This document shows positions 1 through 6,010 of a DNA stretch of 22,896 nucleotides, in pieces (positions within the stretch are counted from its first letter, which is position 1; each line of letters starts with the position of its first letter). The position numbers and the translations under genes are program-made. Below the pieces are notes generated by a model. That model saw nothing but the letters and a program-made list of their open reading frames with translations. It was not told the DNA's origin and did not search any database. This DNA comes from a virus: positions 1-22,896 of IMG/VR virus record IMGVR_UViG_3300035698_000671. The stretch is one strand, 5' to 3'.

Positions 1-1595
1 ATTCTATAGGTAGGATATCAGCTAGGTCTTCTCAGACATATGACGGAGGGTTGCAGTTTGATGTTTCTCAAAACACAGGGGCAGGTCAGACCAATTTTAT
101 TACAGCAATGACGATTCTTGATACAGGTAACGTAGGTATCGGGACGACTAATCCTACGAGCGCTTTACAGGTTGATGGTCAGGTTTTAATAAGTGCAACG
201 GCTCCTTTTTTGGATTTTGTAGATACAAACAGTTTTACAGATATTGATGATAGGTTTAGGATTCGTGCTGGTACAAATGAAGGGTCTATTCAGTGGATAG
301 ACTCTACAGGAGAGGACACCACTACTTTTATGAATTTTAAAAATACCGGTGATGTTATAGTTCCTAATGGAAAAGTAGGAATTGGAGTAACTTCTCCTAG
401 TTATGCTGTTGATGTTTTAGGAACAAGCGCTGCTGTTCTAGGCGTTAGATCTAGCGGTTTTGCAGGTATTGATGTTATTAGTGATAGAGATTCAGGTAAT
501 TTAGGGGGTATTAGGCTTAAGCACTCTGGAGACACGGCTCAGTCTGTTGAAATATTAGGTTTAATCGGTGGTTCTATAGATTTTAAACTAGGGGGGTCTG
601 GAGAAATAGCTCCATCTTCTAAGGTTAGGTTTGATTCAGATGGCAACGTAGGTATAGGGACGACTAGTCCAGTGCCTGCTCTTCAATTAGTATATAACGG
701 AGGAAGTTACGGAAGTGATTCTACAAGTGGATTTATAAATCAAGCCGACACAGGTAGAGCAACACTAAGGTTACGAAGTATAACAGATAACCCAGCAGAA
801 TTATTTTTTGATACTAATGGTGCTATTAGATGGGGTATATCCTGTAGAAATGGAGCTTCCCCTAATTTACAATTTTATCCACAAGCCGCTACTCCTTCGT
901 ACGCAGGTGTGGCTGCTCATACATTTCAATTAAGTCAAAATGGGGATGTTATTGTAACGGGTTCTGGATCTAGTGGTAAAATGGGTATTGGAACTACTAG
1001 TCCTGAAGAAAAGCTTTCTGTTGTTGGTAATGTAGGCCTAAGTAGTCTTAGTAAATTAATTTTCGCTTCTCAATTAACCCGTTCACCTTACATACAAGGC
1101 AATTGGGCAGATAACTATAATTCAGGTTTAACATTTCGCACGTATGTAAATGGAATAGATACGGAAACTCTAAAACTTGATTCGTTAGGCGACGCAATAT
1201 TTAATGGCAAGGTCGGTATTGGAACGACTAGTCCTAGTGAAAAATTAGATGTAGACGGCATTGGTAAATTTAAAACAAAACTTCTTATAGGCATAACAGA
1301 TGACTCTGATTATGTTTCTTTAGAAAGCACAGCTGGTCACGTTATATCTAGAGTAGATGTACAGGATGGGGTTTTTGATTATGGAGATTCAGCACTTTCT
1401 ATATCTGACGGTAAAGTTGGAATTGGAACATCAGCCCCTAGTGCGGATTTAGATGTCAATGGAACTCTTAAGGCTCAAGCTTACAAGTCTTCTGATGGGT
1501 CAGCTGGAATTACAGGTACTTTTTCTTTTGTAGACCATGATAGTTCCACAAGAACATTAACAATAAAAAACGGATTAATAACAGCAAAATCATAA
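1..1595 (+). CDS. Tail fibre protein, 5'-truncated by window edge
   Basis: The reading frame (codons starting at base 3) is open to the left edge, so the true start lies upstream; the TTG at 51 is only an internal codon. The visible part carries six copies of a short element of the form G-K/N-V-G-I-G-T-T-S-P followed by about eight residues ending in LDVDG-like sequence. Between copies are stretches of variable length, rich in G, S, T and D, that look like beta-structured repeats. Such repeats are typical of trimeric tail fibres and tail-spike-like proteins of marine and Bacteroidota phages, which bind host surface receptors. The C-terminus (SSDGSAGITG, then TLTIKNGLIT) resembles fibre ends in the same phages. 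There is no recognisable S74 chaperone domain in the window. The stop overlaps the next start (TAATG), implying coupled translation. Which receptor it binds cannot be told. Confidence 0.85.
   Translation, partial: SIGRISARSSQTYDGGLQFDVSQNTGAGQTNFITAMTILDTGNVGIGTTNPTSALQVDGQVLISATAPFLDFVDTNSFTDIDDRFRIRAGTNEGSIQWIDSTGEDTTTFMNFKNTGDVIVPNGKVGIGVTSPSYAVDVLGTSAAVLGVRSSGFAGIDVISDRDSGNLGGIRLKHSGDTAQSVEILGLIGGSIDFKLGGSGEIAPSSKVRFDSDGNVGIGTTSPVPALQLVYNGGSYGSDSTSGFINQADTGRATLRLRSITDNPAELFFDTNGAIRWGISCRNGASPNLQFYPQAATPSYAGVAAHTFQLSQNGDVIVTGSGSSGKMGIGTTSPEEKLSVVGNVGLSSLSKLIFASQLTRSPYIQGNWADNYNSGLTFRTYVNGIDTETLKLDSLGDAIFNGKVGIGTTSPSEKLDVDGIGKFKTKLLIGITDDSDYVSLESTAGHVISRVDVQDGVFDYGDSALSISDGKVGIGTSAPSADLDVNGTLKAQAYKSSDGSAGITGTFSFVDHDSSTRTLTIKNGLITAKS
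126..1463 (+). repeat. Six dispersed VGIGTTSP-type coding repeats in the tail fibre
   Basis: Six in-frame units of 54 bases (18 codons) start at 126, 369, 642, 975, 1206 and 1410. The core reads G-[KN]-[VM]-G-I-G-[TV]-[TS]-[SNA]-P, then a segment ending in hydrophobic-D/S-V-x-G. DNA of the core (ggtattggaacgactagtcct-like) stays close between the copies at 642, 975 and 1206, whereas those at 369 and 1410 have diverged. Spacing between copies is irregular (204-333 bases), so this is a dispersed modular repeat and not a tandem array. Confidence 0.85.
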
Positions 1596-2068
1596 TGGAA
1601 CTAATACAGAATTGGAGTTTAGAAGATAAAACTATTTTGTTAGAATCTATAAAGTCAAATATAAATGTAGAGTATAATGATATTATTATTTTTGGTAGTA
1701 GGGTATTTGGAGATTTTACTCCAACATCAGATATTGACATAGTGGTGTATACAAAAGAATCTAAAGATGTAGAATTTTTAACTTATTATTTTGATGCTGT
1801 TGAAAATCCTGAGAGTAAATATAATAACATTAGATGCAGTATATTGTTTAAGTACAGCAAAACATATATAACAGATACTTGGAAAAGCTGTGGCCATGAT
1901 TATTTTCTGTCTAGGTACTCTATAGTCAATGATAAGTTTTATGAAGGAAATCAAAATCATGTTATTCATCATCAAGGTTTAAGAGATTTAATAAAAAAAC
2001 ATAATGGCTGGAACGTTCCATTTGAAGAGTATAGTCTTAAAAATAAAGAATTATTAATAAATAAATAA
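1595..2068 (+). CDS. MNT-type nucleotidyltransferase-like protein
   Basis: A 157-residue protein. Residues 30-51 carry the signature of the minimal nucleotidyltransferase (DNA polymerase beta-like) fold: a hydrophobic strand IIIFGSR (30-36), a glycine two residues on, then SDIDIVVY (45-52), whose two aspartates, D46 and D48, would bind metal. In the family these enzymes transfer a nucleotide monophosphate to an RNA, antibiotic or protein. The third metal-binding acid expected on a later strand is not obvious; the corresponding strand (IRCSILFKY, about 79-87) has no aspartate. The rest is unassigned, with aromatic and His/Cys residues around 98-130. It starts on TAATG overlapping the tail-fibre stop, so it is probably co-translated with it. 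No HEPN-type toxin partner is adjacent, so a toxin-antitoxin reading is not supported. The target is unknown. Confidence 0.7.
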   Translation: MELIQNWSLEDKTILLESIKSNINVEYNDIIIFGSRVFGDFTPTSDIDIVVYTKESKDVEFLTYYFDAVENPESKYNNIRCSILFKYSKTYITDTWKSCGHDYFLSRYSIVNDKFYEGNQNHVIHHQGLRDLIKKHNGWNVPFEEYSLKNKELLINK

Positions 2069-2073
2069 ATAAA
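2058..2073 (+). repeat. (TAAA)4 stop/leader repeat
   Basis: Four copies of TAAA span the end of the nucleotidyltransferase-like gene and the leader of the next gene. The stop codon of the upstream gene (2066-2068) is inside the repeat, which places TAA in every forward frame. It leaves an A-rich, structure-free stretch just before the ATG at 2078, as expected of Bacteroidota leaders that lack a Shine-Dalgarno sequence. Confidence 0.7.
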
Positions 2074-2077
2074 TAGT

Positions 2078-2416
2078 ATGGTAAAGTATGATTGGAATTG
2101 TAGGACGGTAGATGCTTACGTAAAAAAAGAAGAGGAATCAGATGTAGTATACAATGTGCATTGGATAGTAACAGGTTTTTCAGATGAATTAAATCCAGAT
2201 GGAAATCCCTACTCCTCTAGAAGCATTGGTACTCAAACTCTGAATACTAGTGAAATTACAAATTTTATACCCTTTGACCAAGTAACAAATGAAGAAATTG
2301 TGGCTTGGACTAAATCATCTATGAGTGAAGAGCAAGTTAAAAATATAGAGACTGGTATATCTACTCAAATAGAATCTATCATTCATCCATTAACGGTAAC
2401 ACTTACCATTAAATAA
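2078..2416 (+). CDS. Small conserved phage protein next to tail fibre
   Basis: A 112-residue protein without an assigned function. The N-terminal half alternates hydrophobic and polar residues (DVVYNVHWIVTG near 22-33), suggesting beta strands. It is followed by a Pro/Asn/Gly-rich turn and the segment NFIPFDQVTNEEIVAW (about 62-77), which begins a mainly helical C-terminal part. The combination of a strand-rich start and an F-x-P-[FY]-[DE]-x-[LV]-T-x-E-x-V-x-x-W motif recalls a small family that I have seen beside tail-fibre genes in marine phages; its role there is not known to me. It has no signal peptide, membrane segment or catalytic motif. It follows the (TAAA) leader by four bases and is the last gene before the promoter-like site at 2436. 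Confidence 0.75.
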   Translation: MVKYDWNCRTVDAYVKKEEESDVVYNVHWIVTGFSDELNPDGNPYSSRSIGTQTLNTSEITNFIPFDQVTNEEIVAWTKSSMSEEQVKNIETGISTQIESIIHPLTVTLTIK

Positions 2417-2435
2417 CAAGTACATAAAATAGTTG

Positions 2436-2443
2436 TATATTTG
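2436..2443 (+). promoter_or_regulatory. Bacteroidota-type promoter -7 box
   Basis: TATATTTG in the 57-base gap between two genes fits the Bacteroidota housekeeping -7 consensus TAnnTTTG exactly and lies 31 bases before the ATG at 2474. I see no convincing TTG-type -33 element at the usual distance upstream. The same octamer also occurs by chance inside genes (for example near 3673 and 11918), so the intergenic position carries most of the weight. Confidence 0.55.
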
Positions 2444-2473
2444 TCTAAATCAAATTAAATAAATATTATTATT

Positions 2474-2713
2474 ATGGCAAAAATTACAGAAGAGCAGTTA
2501 GAGCAGTTGCAAAAAACCGTAGGTGACAGAAATAAGCTTCAATCTGATTTGGGTGCAATCGAAATTGAAAAGCATGAAATATTGAATAACGTAGTAAGAA
2601 TTCAAGAAAGCATGAAAGAACTTCAATTGGCTTTAGAGAATGAATACGGCACAGTTTCAATTAACCTGCAGGATGGGGAGATTACTGAAACGCCAAACGT
2701 TATTGAAGAATAA
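2474..2713 (+). CDS. Small coiled-coil phage protein
   Basis: A 79-residue acidic protein. Residues 4-55 form a continuous predicted helix with heptad-like spacing of hydrophobic residues (I, L, L, V, L, L, I, I, L), so a coiled coil is likely. The tail changes to EYGTVSINLQDGEIT (about 57-71), a strand-turn motif seen at the end of small proteins of this type in other Bacteroidota and marine phages. It has no enzymatic motif. It is the first gene after the promoter-like site at 2436 and may head the transcript running through TerL, portal and capsid genes. A structural or assembly role is plausible from context only. Confidence 0.75.
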   Translation: MAKITEEQLEQLQKTVGDRNKLQSDLGAIEIEKHEILNNVVRIQESMKELQLALENEYGTVSINLQDGEITETPNVIEE

Positions 2714-2715
2714 AA

Positions 2716-2940
2716 GTGCAAATAAGAAAAATATCCATAGGGCCTGACTACAAATCGGGCTCCATGCACTACATACACGGACAGGACGTTCTAAATGGCT
2801 CGTACAAGATTCATTTAATACACTACGATTCTAATTCATTGTCTTATAAGATATGGATTGAAAGAGATGGAGAAATACTTTTATGGAAGGAGTTTAATCA
2901 AAATATACCAGTTTCTTTAGAGTATAATATAAATTTTTAA
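2716..2940 (+). CDS. Small conserved phage protein, GTG start
   Basis: A 74-residue protein, probably a single beta-rich domain: strands around IRKISIGP (3-10), SYKIHLIHYD (28-37), YKIWIERDGE (44-53) and VSLEYNINF (66-74). The start is GTG at 2716, two bases after the previous stop; there is no ATG until codon 17, which would remove the first strand, so GTG is preferred. The opening I-R-K-I-S-I-G-P-D-Y-K motif and the ending W-K-E-F-N are familiar to me from short proteins in virion modules of crAss-like and flavobacterial phages, without a known function. It ends one base before the next gene. Confidence 0.7.
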   Translation: MQIRKISIGPDYKSGSMHYIHGQDVLNGSYKIHLIHYDSNSLSYKIWIERDGEILLWKEFNQNIPVSLEYNINF

Positions 2941-2941
2941 A

Positions 2942-3505
2942 ATGAAATCACCATTCAACTTTATTGTAAGGCCACAAGGAGGTAGACGATACGATAATAT
3001 CAAAAAAATCGGTGGAATTGACTTTGTTACAAGCACCTCTCAAGAAGACCACACAAAAGCGAATAGATATGCTGAAGTTATTGAGACTCCTATAGGGTAC
3101 AGCGGGGAGATAGCTCCAGGAGACACTTTAATAGTTCACCACAATACCTTCAAGTACTACAACGATATGCAAGGGAAACAGAAATCAGGGAAAAGTTTTT
3201 TGATGAACGACCTGTTTCTTATTGACGACTACCAATACTTTTTGTATAAGCATAACAATGAATGGAAGGCAGAGAATCAGTTTTGCTTCGTTAAGCCAAT
3301 ACCTAAAGAAGACCATTACTTGAACACAAACGGAGAAGAACAGCCATTAATAGGGGTTCTAAGGTACTCAAACAATTTTCTTGATAGTATGGGGGTTAGT
3401 AAAGGAGATGTAGTCTCTTATAAGCCTGAAAGCGAGTATGAGTTCGATATAGACGGGGAGAAGTTGTATAGGATTTTTACAAGCATGATAACAATTAAGC
3501 TATAA
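2942..3505 (+). CDS. Possible GroES-like (co-chaperonin fold) protein
   Basis: A 187-residue protein. Two segments look like the small GroES beta barrel. In the first (about 41-73) RYAEVIETP is followed by SGEIAPGDTLIVH, matching the G-x-V-x-x-hydrophobic-x-x-G-D-x-V/L-h-h core. In the second (about 134-187) GVSKGDVVSYKP is followed by EYEFDIDGEKLYRI and a hydrophobic end TSMITIKL, matching the second half of co-chaperonins (GD-VV-F, then a charged strand, D-G-x-x-Y, then hydrophobic residues). Some phages, such as T4 with gp31, encode a GroES substitute needed to fold the capsid protein; this gene sits in the same transcript as the capsid protein. Sequence similarity to GroES is weak, so fold and function are inferred. 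Alternatively it is an uncharacterised structural protein. Its stop overlaps the next start (TAATG). Confidence 0.5.
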   Translation: MKSPFNFIVRPQGGRRYDNIKKIGGIDFVTSTSQEDHTKANRYAEVIETPIGYSGEIAPGDTLIVHHNTFKYYNDMQGKQKSGKSFLMNDLFLIDDYQYFLYKHNNEWKAENQFCFVKPIPKEDHYLNTNGEEQPLIGVLRYSNNFLDSMGVSKGDVVSYKPESEYEFDIDGEKLYRIFTSMITIKL

Positions 3506-3786
3506 TGGATTCAAGAGAGTTAAAGATAGAAATAATAAAGGCAGCTCAAAAAGCTGTTACAGAGTTGATAAAGGTCGCTAAAGAGGATATCATTAAAAAG
3601 AATCTTGACGATCTTTCTCCAGAAATTGCTGCTGACAGGTTGAAGAACGCTGCAGCCTCTAAGAAGCTAGCTATATTTGATGCGTTTGAAATACTTTCAA
3701 GAATAGATTCAGAAAAAGCGATGCTAGAGGACACGGAGGGTTCTGATAAAAACATGAGTAACTTTGCGGAAAGAAGAGCTAAATAA
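3505..3786 (+). CDS. Helical protein before TerL, candidate small terminase
   Basis: A 93-residue, almost wholly helical protein (Ala/Lys/Glu/Asp-rich). The segment ASKKLAIFDAFEILSRID (about 51-68) is amphipathic and is the most recognisable part. No helix-turn-helix can be assigned with confidence. It lies directly before and overlapping the large terminase gene, the usual place for a small terminase subunit that recognises the packaging site. Length is at the low end for that role and there is no sequence proof. The start overlaps the previous stop as TAATG; its last 23 bases overlap the TerL frame. Confidence 0.65.
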   Translation: MDSRELKIEIIKAAQKAVTELIKVAKEDIIKKNLDDLSPEIAADRLKNAAASKKLAIFDAFEILSRIDSEKAMLEDTEGSDKNMSNFAERRAK

Positions 3787-6010
3787 AGAGTTATATACTA
3801 TAGTTAAAGGTTTCTTACCTAAATCGGTGATGACCAATAAAAATAAGGCAAAATCATTCTCCTACGGGTACGATGAAAAATATGACCTTGTTGTTATTTC
3901 TCGTGACGGAACTTTAGGTGATGTAATAAATATAAACGGCGTTAATATAGGGCTACCTAAAGAAAAGTTAACGTACGTAAGGGATCAAGATAAATCTAAA
4001 CAACACTGGAAACCTTTTGAATACCCTGCTGCGTTGAAAAAAATAAGATCAATATTTCAATGGAACGACTCTCCAAAAGACTTTAAGTCTAAATGGATAG
4101 ACTACGTTGAGACTGAGTTTGATAGACGTGATGAAGGTTTCTGGTTTAAAAATAACGGCATATCCACGTATGTAACTGGGGCCCACTACATGTATTTGCA
4201 ATGGACTAAAATAGATGTGGGCCTACCTGACTTTAGGGAGGCGAACAGAATATTTTTCATATACTGGGAAGCATGCAAGGCTGATAAAAGGAGTTTCGGT
4301 ATGGTGTACTTAAAAATACGTCGTTCTGGTTTTTCTTACATGGGATCATCTGAGTGTGTAAACACGGCAACACTTGCAAAGGATGCAAGAGTTGGTATTT
4401 TATCAAAAACTGGATCAGATGCAAAGAAGATGTTTACAGACAAGGTTGTTCCTATATCTAGTAATTACCCATTCTTTTTTAAACCAGTTCAGGATGGTAT
4501 GGATAAACCTAAAACAGAACTAGCATACCGGGTTCCAGCCTCCAAGATTACTAAAAAAAACATGTACGATTCTGAAGACAGCGATATCGAAGGGTTGGAC
4601 ACAACAATTGACCATAAAAACACTGACGATAACTCTTATGATGGGGAAAAATTATTACTCCTTATTCATGACGAAAGCGGTAAGTGGACAAAACCTAATA
4701 ATATATTAAATAACTGGAGGGTCACTAAAACTTGTCTTAGATTAGGTAGTAGAATAATCGGAAAATGCCTAATGGGCTCTACCTCCAATTCTCTTGACAA
4801 GGGTGGCGAAAACTTTAAAAAATTATACACAGATTCAGATCCAAGAAACAGAAACTCTAACGGTCAGACAAAAAGCGGAATGTATAGCATATTTATACCA
4901 ATGGAATGGAACATGGAGGGTTTTATAGACAGTCACGGCATGCCTGTTTTAGATACGCCTTCTAAGCCTATACTAGGCATGAATGATGAGCTTATAAAGA
5001 TAAGTGCTGTTGATTACTGGAAAAACGAGGTTGATTCACTTAAGAATGATCCTGACGCTTTGAATGAGTATTACAGGCAATTTCCACGAACAGAATCTCA
5101 TGCATTTAGAGATGAAAGTAAAGCTTCTATATTTAATTTGACTAAAATATATCAGCAGATGGATTACAATGACAACTTAATAAGGGACAGGGTTTTAACA
5201 AAAGGTTCATTTCACTGGAAGGATGGAATAAAAGACAGTGAAGTTATATGGACACCAAACGAAAGGGGTAGGTTTCTTGTTTCTTGGATACCGAACAGTA
5301 AGTTGCAGAACAATGTACAAAATAGGAATGGATTAAAATTCCCAGGGAACGAGCATATAGGTGCCTTTGGTTGTGATAGTTATGATATATCTGGAACCGT
5401 AGGTAACGGCGCCTCTAATGGAGCGCTACACGGTATCACTAAATTTCATATGGAGGACGCTCCTTCTGACGAATTTTTCCTAGAATACGTAGCAAGGCCA
5501 CAGACGGCAGAGATATTTTTTGAAGACGTATTAATGGCCTGTGTGTTTTACGGAATGCCTATATTAGCAGAGAACAACAAGCCTAGACTGTTATACCACT
5601 TTAAGAATAGAGGGTATAGAAAGTTTTCTATAAACAGGCCAGATAAACACGCAAGTAAATTATCAGTTACAGAAAGAGAGCTAGGGGGGATGCCTAACTC
5701 TTCAGAATCAGTAAAACAGGCGCATGCGGCTGCCATTGAAACATATATAGAAAAATACGTAGGATACGACTCTGAAGGCACTTATAGAAGCTCTGATGAA
5801 ATGGGGTCTATGATGTTTTCTAAAACACTGAACGACTGGGCAAGGTTTGACATAAATAATAGAACCAAGTTTGATGCATCGATTAGTTCCGGGTTAGCTA
5901 TAATGGCTACGCAAAAACACTTATATCAAACCGTTAAAAAAGAGTCTAAAATTAGTCTTAACTTTGCAACATATAACAACAATGGACGATTTAGCGAAAT
6001 AATTAAATGA
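3764..6010 (+). CDS. terL: Terminase large subunit (TerL)
   Basis: The DNA-packaging motor: an ATPase that drives DNA through the portal plus a nuclease that cuts the concatemer. The 748-residue length fits TerL proteins of crAss-like and related phages. The ATPase half shows a deviant Walker A region KIRRSGFSYMGSSE (184-197), lacking the usual GK[ST]; a clear Walker B LLLLIHDE (297-304) with the D-E pair; and a coupling-motif candidate GKCLMGSTSN (333-342). The nuclease half shows GAFGCDSYD (533-541, first acid D538), E603 after a hydrophobic strand, and NRTKFDASISSGLA (699-712) with D704 as probable third acid. The start is TTG at 3764: an in-frame TGA at 3755 rules out anything earlier, and the next ATG would remove the conserved-looking N-terminus. 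It overlaps its upstream neighbour by 23 bases and the portal start by 4 (ATGA). Confidence 0.92.
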   Translation: MRKEELNKELYTIVKGFLPKSVMTNKNKAKSFSYGYDEKYDLVVISRDGTLGDVININGVNIGLPKEKLTYVRDQDKSKQHWKPFEYPAALKKIRSIFQWNDSPKDFKSKWIDYVETEFDRRDEGFWFKNNGISTYVTGAHYMYLQWTKIDVGLPDFREANRIFFIYWEACKADKRSFGMVYLKIRRSGFSYMGSSECVNTATLAKDARVGILSKTGSDAKKMFTDKVVPISSNYPFFFKPVQDGMDKPKTELAYRVPASKITKKNMYDSEDSDIEGLDTTIDHKNTDDNSYDGEKLLLLIHDESGKWTKPNNILNNWRVTKTCLRLGSRIIGKCLMGSTSNSLDKGGENFKKLYTDSDPRNRNSNGQTKSGMYSIFIPMEWNMEGFIDSHGMPVLDTPSKPILGMNDELIKISAVDYWKNEVDSLKNDPDALNEYYRQFPRTESHAFRDESKASIFNLTKIYQQMDYNDNLIRDRVLTKGSFHWKDGIKDSEVIWTPNERGRFLVSWIPNSKLQNNVQNRNGLKFPGNEHIGAFGCDSYDISGTVGNGASNGALHGITKFHMEDAPSDEFFLEYVARPQTAEIFFEDVLMACVFYGMPILAENNKPRLLYHFKNRGYRKFSINRPDKHASKLSVTERELGGMPNSSESVKQAHAAAIETYIEKYVGYDSEGTYRSSDEMGSMMFSKTLNDWARFDINNRTKFDASISSGLAIMATQKHLYQTVKKESKISLNFATYNNNGRFSEIIK

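Noticed and set aside
1595-2416. Toxin-antitoxin pair (MNT nucleotidyltransferase plus neighbour)
   Set aside because: The neighbour has no HEPN R-x4-6-H motif or toxin-like features and resembles a small phage protein found by tail fibres.
3673-3680. TATATTTG inside the gene before TerL, and another near 11918
   Set aside because: They are within coding sequence with no gene start nearby; they show how often the box occurs by chance and limit confidence in the intergenic ones.
2716-3786. Cluster of small genes as an anti-defence or accessory island
   Set aside because: They are tightly coupled to TerL and resemble conserved small proteins of related virion modules; nothing points to accessory cargo.
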